Made by a program: the position numbers and the translations under genes
Assembly (NCBI GenBank): GCA_023701165.1
Contig: JAMPXL010000103.1
Location: 1-5,377, forward strand
Origin: Geothrix sp.
GTDB lineage: Bacteria > Acidobacteriota > Holophagae > Holophagales > Holophagaceae
Direction: 5' to 3'
DNA length: 5,377 nt
Part shown: positions 1-4,465 of the stretch, in pieces
Layout of the letters: the number at the start of each line of letters is the position of its first letter
Numbering within the stretch: position 1 is the first letter of the stretch
Notes under the pieces: generated by a model
Database searches by the model: none
What the model was told of the DNA's origin: nothing
What the model saw: only the letters and a program-made list of their open reading frames with translations

Positions 1-2
1 CC

Positions 3-941
3 CCGCCCGCCAAGCCGGGCCTGCACCCCCGCAACCGCCACGCCGGAGGCTACGACTTCCCCCGGCTGGTGGCGGCCTGCCCGGAGCTGGGGCCCTTCCT
101 GCGGCGCGCCCCCCACGGCGGGCCCTCCATCGACTTCGCGGATCCGGCGGCGGTGAAGGCCCTGAACCGGGCCCTGCTGGCGGAGGCCTACGGCATCCGG
201 GGCTGGGACGTCCCCCCGGGCTACCTCTGCCCCCCCATCCCCGGCCGGGCGGACTACCTGCACCACCTGGCGGACCTGCTGGCGGCTTCCCACGGCGGGG
301 TGATCCCCCGGGGCCCGGGCCTGCGCGTGCTGGACGTGGGCGTGGGCGCCAACGCCATCTACCCGCTGGTGGGCCACCGGGAGTACGGCTGGTCCTTCGT
401 GGGCTCGGACATCGACGCGGGGGCCCTGGCCTCGGCGGCGCGGATCCTGGCGGCCCAGGCGGACCTGGGGCAGGCCATCGCCCTGCGGCGGCAGCCGGAC
501 CCCGGGGCCATCTTCCGGGGGGTGGTGGGCCCCGGCGAGCGCTTCGACCTGACCCTCTGCAATCCGCCCTTCCACGGCTCCCTGCGGGAGGCCCGGGAGG
601 CCGCCCAGACCAAGTGGCGGAAGCTGGGACGGGGCGGCGGGGCGGAACGGAACTTCGGCGGCCAGGGGGCGGAGCTCTGGTGCGAGGGCGGCGAGGCGGG
701 CTTCGCCCGGCGCATGGTCGAGGAAAGCGTGGCCTTCGGCGCCCAGGTGCGCTGGTTCACGACCCTGGTATCCGCTTCCGCCGCCCTGCCCGGGCTGCAG
801 CGGGCCCTGCGCCAGGCCGGGGCGCGGGACATCCGCCTCGTGCCCATGGCCCAGGGGCAGAAGCAGAGCCGCTTTGCGGCCTGGACCTTCCTGGCCCCCG
901 CCGAGGCAGAAGCCTGGGCCCGGGGGTGGTCCGGGCGGTGA
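3..941 (+). CDS. rlmF: 23S rRNA (adenine(1618)-N6)-methyltransferase RlmF, N-terminus cut by window edge
   Basis: RlmF uses S-adenosylmethionine to methylate N6 of A1618 in 23S rRNA during large-subunit assembly in the cytoplasm. The frame is open from base 3. The family's N-terminal signature [10 protein letters not shown] is at nt 12-41, so the nearby GTG at 69 is not the start; in E. coli only four residues precede this signature, so very little is missing. Other landmarks are [14 protein letters not shown] (from nt 126), [19 protein letters not shown] (around nt 225-281), the SAM-binding loop DVGVGAN (nt 333-353), the N6-methylase motif NPPFHGS (nt 561-581), [15 protein letters not shown] (around nt 651-695) and [15 protein letters not shown] near the C-terminus. 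All match my memory of E. coli RlmF (YbiN) almost motif for motif, and length is normal. The stop is TGA at 939-941. No operon partner is certain; the next gene starts 61 bp later. Confidence 0.95.
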   Translation, partial: PPAKPGLHPRNRHAGGYDFPRLVAACPELGPFLRRAPHGGPSIDFADPAAVKALNRALLAEAYGIRGWDVPPGYLCPPIPGRADYLHHLADLLAASHGGVIPRGPGLRVLDVGVGANAIYPLVGHREYGWSFVGSDIDAGALASAARILAAQADLGQAIALRRQPDPGAIFRGVVGPGERFDLTLCNPPFHGSLREAREAAQTKWRKLGRGGGAERNFGGQGAELWCEGGEAGFARRMVEESVAFGAQVRWFTTLVSASAALPGLQRALRQAGARDIRLVPMAQGQKQSRFAAWTFLAPAEAEAWARGWSGR

Positions 942-1002
942 TCCGGGTTGTGATCCGGTATTTCAGACAATTTTGTATGATTCAGGCTTCGACGGAGTTC
1001 CC
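938..1002 (+). promoter_or_regulatory. AT-rich intergenic patch with a weak -10-like element
   Basis: After the rlmF stop there is a short direct repeat (GTGATCCGG at 938-946 and 950-958) and then an AT-rich island, unusual in this sequence. The island contains TATGAT (976-981), which resembles a sigma-70 -10 box. No well-spaced -35 is visible: TTGTGA at 948-953 lies 22 bp upstream, which is too far. Inverted arms ACAA/TTGT at 967-976 flank the -10-like site and could be an operator half-site pair. GGAG at 994-997, five bases before the ATG at 1003, is the ribosome-binding site. A promoter for the membrane-protein pair is plausible but weakly supported. Confidence 0.28.
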
Positions 1003-1389
1003 ATGTCCGGCCTGCGCCTCCTCCCCGCCCAGCTCTCGCTGCTGCTCCTGGCCACCCTGTTCATGCGCCTGGGCTTTCCGCTGATCCTCATCGTCCCGTT
1101 GACCGTGATGCTCATGCTGGGCCTGCTGGTGCCCTGGTCCGAGGCCCGCGCCCTCATGGCCACCGTGCTGGGCTTCATCTCGCTCCTCTGGGGGTTCATG
1201 ACCTGGGCCCGGGTGCAGGAGCGCCTGGTCTACGGGGAGCCCTGGTCCCGCCTGGCGGGCATCCTGGCGGGCGTCACCCTGTTCACCGCCTGGGCCGCCT
1301 GGCTGGTGTGGGACAGCCGGAAGGCCGACCGGCACCGGTCCGGGGCCCCGGCCGCCGGATCCGGCCACCCCGATCCCTCCGCCGTCTAG
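1003..1389 (+). CDS. Small four-helix membrane protein, first member of a tandem paralog pair
   Basis: I do not recognise the family. The 128-residue product is very hydrophobic, with probable membrane segments near residues 4-20, 24-43, 49-68 and 84-103, and no cleavable signal peptide is obvious. Between the third and fourth helices lies the polar segment RVQERLVYGEPWSR (70-83), the best-conserved stretch shared with the next gene. The following VTLFTAWAAWL is also shared. Ungapped alignment of the two products gives about half identical positions over roughly 100 residues, so they are duplicates. The ATG at 1003 is chosen because GGAG (994-997) sits five bases upstream and the protein then aligns end to end with its neighbour; the frame is open further upstream but that part overlaps rlmF and has no match. 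After RKA (residue 108) the protein has a hydrophilic 20-residue tail rich in Gly, Pro and Ser that the paralog lacks. Probably co-transcribed with the next gene, 16 bp away. Confidence 0.82.
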   Translation: MSGLRLLPAQLSLLLLATLFMRLGFPLILIVPLTVMLMLGLLVPWSEARALMATVLGFISLLWGFMTWARVQERLVYGEPWSRLAGILAGVTLFTAWAAWLVWDSRKADRHRSGAPAAGSGHPDPSAV

Positions 1390-1405
1390 CGCCGAGGACC
1401 TTCCC

Positions 1406-1729
1406 ATGTTCGTCCTCCGCCGCCTGCCCGCCCTCCTCGCCCTGCTGATGCTGGGCGCCCTGTCCCTGCGCCTGGGCCTGCCCTTCCTGGCGGCCCTGCC
1501 CCTGACCCTGGCGGCCCTGGTCCTGCTCTTCATCCCGAAGCCCGCCCTCCAGACGGCCCTGGCCCTGCTGCTCGGGGGCGGCACCCTCGCCTGGGCGGGC
1601 ACCGCCTGGATGCGCGTGCAGGAGCGGCTGGCCCTCGGCGCGCCCTGGCTGCGCATGGCCCTCATCCTCGCCGCCGTGGCCCTCTTCACCGCCTGGGCCG
1701 GGTGGCTGCTGCGGAACCGGAAGGCCTGA
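1406..1729 (+). CDS. Small four-helix membrane protein, second member of a tandem paralog pair
   Basis: This 107-residue protein has no function I can name. Predicted membrane segments lie near residues 4-20, 22-42, 48-68 and 82-102, separated by very short loops, with a basic C-terminal end (RNRKA) that suggests a cytoplasmic tail. It repeats the preceding protein's architecture and its hallmark polar motif: RVQERLALGAPWLR at 70-83, followed by LFTAWAGWLL. Leu, Ala and Gly dominate the helices. The start ATG at 1406 has GAGG (1394-1397) eight bases upstream. The gene begins 16 bp after its paralog's stop, so an operon is likely. It ends in TGA at 1727-1729, only 12 bp from the stop of the convergent glutaminase gene. 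Equal lengths and shared motifs suggest that the pair could form a heteromer, but that is inference. Confidence 0.82.
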   Translation: MFVLRRLPALLALLMLGALSLRLGLPFLAALPLTLAALVLLFIPKPALQTALALLLGGGTLAWAGTAWMRVQERLALGAPWLRMALILAAVALFTAWAGWLLRNRKA

Positions 1730-1741
1730 TCCGGCCGGTTC
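1714..1741. terminator. Possible shared terminator hairpin between convergent genes
   Basis: A perfect 7-bp inverted repeat, GAACCGG (1714-1720) and CCGGTTC (1735-1741), spans the stop codon of the upstream membrane-protein gene and lies beside the stop of the convergent glutaminase gene. An AA/CC mismatch and a further GG/CC pair can extend it inward. There is no run of T on either side, so it is not a classical intrinsic terminator. Position between two converging genes is the main argument. Confidence 0.3.
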
Positions 1742-2653
1742 TCAGAACACCGACCAGCCCGTGCGGGTGGTGAAGCGGTCCAGGGCCTCGACGCCGGCGA
1801 TGCTGTTGCCGTGGGGATCCAGGGCGGGGCTCCACACGCAGAGGATGCCGCGCCCGGGCAGCACCGCCAGGATGCCGCCGCCCACGCCGCTCTTGCCCGG
1901 CAGGCCCACGCGGTAGGCGAAGTCCCCGGCGGCGTCGTAGGTGCCGCAGGTGAGCATGATCGAGTTGATGCGCTTGGCCTCGCTGCGGGTGAGCAGGCGG
2001 CTGCCGTCCGCCCGCAGGCCGTGGTTGGCCAGGAAGAGCCCCGCCCGGGCCAGGTCCGCGCAGCTCATGGCGAGGGAGCACTGGCGGAAGTAGTGGTCCA
2101 GCACGCGCTCCACGGGGTTATGCAGGTTGCCGCAGCTGGCCATGAAGTGGGCCAGGGCCGCGTTGCGGTGGCCATGGCCCGCCTCCGAGGCGGCCACCTC
2201 CGCATCCAGGTCCACGCCCGGGTTGCCGCTTTCGGCCCGCAGGAAGTCCCGCAGGGTGCCCAGGGAGTCCCCCGTGAGGGAGAGCAGCCGGTCGATGAGG
2301 ATGAGGGCCCCGGCGTTGATGAAGGGGTTCCGCGGAATGCCCTTTTCGTATTCCAGCTGCACCAGGGAATTGAAGGGGTTGCCCGAGGGCTCCCGGCCCA
2401 CGCGCGTCCACAGGGCCTCGCCGTCCCGGGCCAGCACCAGGGCCAGCGCGAAGGCCTTGGACACGCTCTGGATGGAGAAGGGCTCCCGCCAGTCCCCGCT
2501 GCCGAGGAGCTGCCCGTCCACCGTGGCCAGGGCGATGCCGAAGCGGGACGGATCCACCGCCGCCAGCGCCGGGATGTAGTCCGCCACCTTCCCCTGCGCC
2601 GCGAAGGGCGCGGCTTCGGAAGCCAGATCGTCAAGGAGCGCTTGGAGGTCCAT
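1742..2653 (-). CDS. glsA: Glutaminase
   Basis: Glutaminase hydrolyses L-glutamine to L-glutamate and ammonia in the cytoplasm. The 303-residue product is full length for the bacterial family (E. coli YneH is 308) and has the serine-dependent beta-lactamase-like fold. Numbered from the ATG at 2653, key features are GKVADYIPALA near the N-terminus, FSIQSVSK with nucleophile Ser63 and Lys66, NPFNSLVQLEYEKG and GIPRNPFINAGAL with substrate-binding Asn113, Glu157, Asn164, Tyr188 in DHYF, Tyr239 in GTYDAAGDFAYRVG, KSGVGGG with Val257, and the C-terminal GNSIAG. These are the residues I recall lining the YneH/YbgJ active site, so the enzyme should be active. An in-frame GTG six codons upstream (2671) is the alternative start, but it lies inside a dispersed-type repeat. 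Neither start has a Shine-Dalgarno sequence; CCTCC directly precedes the ATG. It is convergent with the membrane-protein pair and divergent from the DinB gene. Confidence 0.96.
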   Translation of the reverse strand: MDLQALLDDLASEAAPFAAQGKVADYIPALAAVDPSRFGIALATVDGQLLGSGDWREPFSIQSVSKAFALALVLARDGEALWTRVGREPSGNPFNSLVQLEYEKGIPRNPFINAGALILIDRLLSLTGDSLGTLRDFLRAESGNPGVDLDAEVAASEAGHGHRNAALAHFMASCGNLHNPVERVLDHYFRQCSLAMSCADLARAGLFLANHGLRADGSRLLTRSEAKRINSIMLTCGTYDAAGDFAYRVGLPGKSGVGGGILAVLPGRGILCVWSPALDPHGNSIAGVEALDRFTTRTGWSVF

Positions 2654-2665
2654 GGAGGCAGAATA

Positions 2666-2742
2666 AGCCACAGATGCACACGGATGAACTCAGATGAGGC
2701 ACGATCACCTCCATCCGTGTTCATCTGGGTTCATCCGTGGCT
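2666..2742. repeat. 77-bp imperfect palindromic repeat with 10-bp phased GATG units
   Basis: Left arm 2666-2699 and right arm 2708-2742 are inverted copies of each other, about 28 of 34 positions matching, around an 8-base loop (2700-2707). Each arm starts at its outer end with AGCCAC and carries three GATG cores at an exact 10-bp period: GATG at 2673, 2683 and 2693, and CATC at 2712, 2722 and 2732. It would fold into one long hairpin as RNA or single-stranded DNA. Read through, it encodes peptides such as SVFIWVHPWLN on the plus strand and SEFIRVHLWLI on the minus strand. Similar peptides recur in spurious gene predictions from several environmental phyla, which is why I call it a dispersed repeat of REP/BIME type. 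Only one copy is in the window, so dispersal is inferred. It fills the divergent glsA/DinB intergenic region. Confidence 0.8.
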
Positions 2743-2765
2743 GAACCTTTCCCTCCCAAACGACC

Positions 2766-3269
2766 ATGACGCCCCTCGCCGCCGACCTGCTGCCCATCTT
2801 CCGCCGCGACCTGCGCTGCCTCATGCGCGAGGTGGCCCTGTTCCCCGATGACGAAAGCCTGTGGCGCACGCTGCCGGGCCTGGCCAACAGCGCGGGCAAC
2901 GTGGCCCTGCACGTGGCGGGCAACCTCCAGCACTTCCTGGGCGCCGTCCTGGGCGCCACGGGCTACCTGCGCCAGCGGGAGCGGGAGTTCGCCCAGCGGG
3001 AGGGCAGCCGCGCCTCGGTGATCGCTGAACTGGAGGCCGCCCTGTCCGCGGTGGCGGCGGGCCTGGCGGCCCTCACTCCGGAGGTCCAGGCCGCCCCCTT
3101 CCCCGCGCCCGTGGGGCCCCATCGGCCCGCCACGGGGATCTTCCTCGTGCACCTGGCCACGCACCTGGCCTTCCACCTGGGCCAGGCGGGCTACCTGCGC
3201 CGGGCCCTCACCGGCCACGCCGCCAGCGCCGGAGGCAGGTCCCTGGCCGACCTCTGGGAGACCCCATGA
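2766..3269 (+). CDS. DinB-superfamily protein (DUF1572/DUF664-like)
   Basis: The 167-residue product has the compact four-helix-bundle layout of the DinB/YfiT-like superfamily, small cytoplasmic proteins that usually bind a metal through three histidines and include thiol transferases and stress-induced proteins. The expected triad is visible: His49 in NVALHVAGNLQHFLG, and His133 and His137 in HLATHLAFHLGQ, the HxxxH pair on the third helix. The stretch NxxGNVALHVAGNLxHFLGA followed by GYLRQREREF is characteristic of the DUF1572/DUF664 branch, as is HLGQAGYLRR near the C-terminus. The substrate is unknown. The ATG at 2766 is the only sensible start, yet it has no Shine-Dalgarno sequence (CCCTCCC lies upstream instead), so it may be leaderless or weakly translated. 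It lies 23 bp after the palindromic repeat. Its TGA overlaps the next gene's ATG, so the two are probably translationally coupled. Confidence 0.86.
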   Translation: MTPLAADLLPIFRRDLRCLMREVALFPDDESLWRTLPGLANSAGNVALHVAGNLQHFLGAVLGATGYLRQREREFAQREGSRASVIAELEAALSAVAAGLAALTPEVQAAPFPAPVGPHRPATGIFLVHLATHLAFHLGQAGYLRRALTGHAASAGGRSLADLWETP

Positions 3270-3790
3270 ACGACCGCACCGCAACCGATCCCATCCCCGC
3301 CTCCGAAGAAGCCCTGCTCACGCCCCTGCGGGCCGGGGCCCTCCTGGGCGTCCTGGTGGCCCTGTGGACCTTCGTCATGGGCTTCACAGGCTGGTACCGC
3401 CACCCCAGCCTGCTCTTCCTGTTCTGGCTGGTGATCCCCCTCCAGATCGTCGTGCTGGTGCTGACGCTGCGGAAGACGGCCCCGACGGCGGGCTACCTGC
3501 GCCAGGTGCAGAACGGCGTGGGCGCCTCGGTCATCGCCTCCATCATCATCTTCGCCAGCAGCCTGCTCTTCACCATGGTGGTGTTCCCCAGCTACTTCGC
3601 GGAGCTGGAGGCCCTGGGCCGCCTCCAGATGGCGAAGCAGGGCCTCAGCCCCGAGCAGATCGAGGCCGTGGTGAAGGCCCAGGCCCCCATGCAGAAGCCC
3701 CTGGGCAGCGCCTTCGCGGGCGCCCTGGGCACCTGGATCACGGGCCTGTTCACGTCGCTCATCGCCGCGGCGTGGCTGCGGAAACGATAG
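3266..3790 (+). CDS. DUF4199-like four-helix membrane protein
   Basis: This 174-residue inner-membrane protein has four predicted helices near residues 20-43, 48-68, 86-109 and 149-171. A soluble amphipathic segment (about 110-145, including GLSPEQIEAVVKAQ) lies between helices three and four. That layout, with a charged N-terminus, YLRQVQNGVGASVIAS before helix three, FPSYFAELE after it, and a basic C-terminal end (WLRKR), fits the DUF4199 family, whose function is unknown. The start ATG at 3266 overlaps the preceding TGA as ATGA and has GGGAG (3256-3260) five bases upstream, inside the DinB gene. This indicates coupled expression with that gene; whether the two proteins cooperate cannot be told. 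The stop TAG (3788-3790) is separated by one base from the stop of the convergent Nudix gene. The family call rests on length, topology and a few motifs, so it is less secure than the gene itself. Confidence 0.8.
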   Translation: MNDRTATDPIPASEEALLTPLRAGALLGVLVALWTFVMGFTGWYRHPSLLFLFWLVIPLQIVVLVLTLRKTAPTAGYLRQVQNGVGASVIASIIIFASSLLFTMVVFPSYFAELEALGRLQMAKQGLSPEQIEAVVKAQAPMQKPLGSAFAGALGTWITGLFTSLIAAAWLRKR

Positions 3791-3791
3791 G

Positions 3792-4259
3792 TCAGCGCTC
3801 CCGCCGGACGGCTTCCACCAGTGACAGGGGATGGGCCGCCCCGGCCAGGGCGTCGTCCAGGCATTGCAGCACCAGGCCCGAGCGCAGCGGCGTGGCGGCC
3901 AGCTCGGCGCGAGTGAGCCAGCGGCAGCCGAGGATCTCCGGATCCTCGGGAAGGGCTTCGGCGCCGGCGGGCACGGTGCCGCGGAAACAGACGCGGCAGT
4001 AGTCCTTCCCGTTGCGGGCCTGCAGCTGGTAGAGGCCCACCAGCGCCTCGGGCGTGAAGGTCAGGCCCGTCTCCTCGCGCACCTCGCGGCGCACGGCCTC
4101 CAGCAGGCCTTCGCCGGGCTCCACATGGCCCGCGGGCTGGTTGAGGACGCGCCCGGGCGAGGCGCCATCCGTCTCTTCCACAAAGAGGAAGCGGCCTTCG
4201 CGCTCGATGATGGCCGCGACGGTGAGGGCCCAGGCCGGTTCCTGCTGTTCGCCGCTCAT
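3792..4259 (-). CDS. nudJ: NudJ-like Nudix hydrolase
   Basis: Nudix enzymes cleave nucleoside diphosphates linked to another moiety. NudJ itself is described as a broad nucleotide and thiamine-precursor (HMP-PP) pyrophosphatase. Numbered from the ATG at 4259 (155 residues), the complete 23-residue Nudix box runs from Gly44 to Leu66, with Glu50 and the metal-binding core REVREETGL (58-66). Specific similarity to E. coli NudJ comes from FLFVEET (24-30), LNQPAGHVEPGE (39-50), CRWLTRAEL (112-120), and LRSGLVLQCLDDALAG followed by HPLSLVEA near the C-terminus, which parallels NudJ's LRSPLV and YPLEMI segments. The ATG at 4259 is chosen over an upstream in-frame TTG (4295) because GCGGAG precedes it at the usual distance and the protein then begins just before the conserved TVAAII strand. 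Cytosolic, no extra domain. It is convergent with the DUF4199 gene and divergent from the caspase gene. Exact substrate is uncertain. Confidence 0.9.
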   Translation of the reverse strand: MSGEQQEPAWALTVAAIIEREGRFLFVEETDGASPGRVLNQPAGHVEPGEGLLEAVRREVREETGLTFTPEALVGLYQLQARNGKDYCRVCFRGTVPAGAEALPEDPEILGCRWLTRAELAATPLRSGLVLQCLDDALAGAAHPLSLVEAVRRER

Positions 4260-4263
4260 GGGA

Positions 4264-4269
4264 CTCCGC
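4264..4269 (-). promoter_or_regulatory. Ribosome-binding site deciding the Nudix start
   Basis: On the minus strand GCGGAG lies four bases upstream of the ATG at 4259. No comparable purine-rich element precedes the upstream TTG at 4295. Other genes in the window (starts at 1003, 3266 and 4466) show the same arrangement of GGAG or GGGAG followed by a short C-rich gap and ATG, which supports this start. Confidence 0.65.
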
Positions 4270-4309
4270 CGCAATGGGCTTCCATGATGCACCAAAACGC
4301 GCCTGGCGC

Positions 4310-4337
4310 TTGATCCGGCGCCGCCGGGGCCTATCGT
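4310..4337 (+). promoter_or_regulatory. Candidate sigma-70-type promoter for the caspase gene
   Basis: TTGATC (4310-4315) and TATCGT (4332-4337) are separated by 16 bp, each matching the sigma-70 consensus at four of six positions. It is the best-spaced pair in the 206-bp divergent region. Transcription would begin near 4344, giving a leader of about 120 bases before the caspase start. The spacer is very GC-rich. I see no equally good promoter for the divergent Nudix gene. Confidence 0.42.
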
Positions 4338-4385
4338 GGGAGCTGGAGCCCTCCGGGATGTGCGCGGAATGCCGCAGTCCTCCTC

Positions 4386-4402
4386 CGATCCGGCCGGGAT
4401 CG
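4386..4402 (+). other. Leader hairpin 1 upstream of the caspase gene
   Basis: CGATCC (4386-4391) and GGATCG (4397-4402) form a 6-bp stem closed by a 5-base loop. It lies within the predicted transcribed leader of the caspase gene. No T-run follows, so it does not look like a terminator. Confidence 0.4.
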
Positions 4403-4413
4403 CTCGTTTCCAC

Positions 4414-4434
4414 GACGAGTCCGCGCGGCTCGTC
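4414..4434 (+). other. Leader hairpin 2 upstream of the caspase ribosome-binding site
   Basis: GACGAG (4414-4419) pairs with CTCGTC (4429-4434). A T-G wobble and one C-G pair extend it to about eight pairs with a 5-base loop. It ends 16 bases before the AAGGAGG element and follows leader hairpin 1 by 11 bases. It may insulate the ribosome-binding site or stabilise the mRNA; no regulatory role is proven. Confidence 0.4.
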
Positions 4435-4450
4435 TCCCTGAACCCCGCGC

Positions 4451-4460
4451 AAGGAGGAGG
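4451..4460 (+). promoter_or_regulatory. Strong ribosome-binding site of the caspase gene
   Basis: AAGGAGGAGG contains two overlapping GGAGG matches (4453-4457 and 4456-4460), eight and five bases before the ATG at 4466. It is the strongest Shine-Dalgarno sequence in the window and fixes the start of the caspase-like gene. Confidence 0.8.
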
Positions 4461-4465
4461 CTCCC

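Noticed and set aside
69..941. GTG at 69 as the start of the methyltransferase
   Set aside because: The conserved [10 protein letters not shown] signature is encoded in the same frame upstream (nt 12-41), so the true start lies outside the window.
874..1002. Upstream extension of the first membrane-protein gene
   Set aside because: The frame is open back to 874, but this part overlaps rlmF, is Pro/Gly-rich and has no counterpart in the paralog. The ATG at 1003 has a ribosome-binding site.
1331..1370. GC-rich inverted repeats (CCGG, GGCC and CCGGATCCGG) as a terminator after the first membrane-protein gene
   Set aside because: They lie inside the coding frame before the stop at 1389, have no T-run, and the next gene begins 16 bp after the stop as if in the same transcript.
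2666..2742. CRISPR repeat or riboswitch
   Set aside because: There is one palindromic unit with internal 10-bp units, no spacers and no repeated full units. It has no known aptamer core and sits symmetrically between divergent genes, so a REP-like dispersed repeat fits better.
1811..2851. A 346-codon open frame on the plus strand antisense to glsA
   Set aside because: The translation is rich in Gly, His, Gln and Val, with no domain, and runs through the palindromic repeat (giving the peptide SVFIWVHPWLN). The opposite strand has a full-length glutaminase with all active-site residues.
2766..3790. A toxin-antitoxin or defence pair from the overlapping DinB and DUF4199 genes
   Set aside because: The ATGA overlap only shows co-translation. 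Neither family has a known toxin or defence role, and no nuclease, kinase or nucleotide-sensor motif is present.
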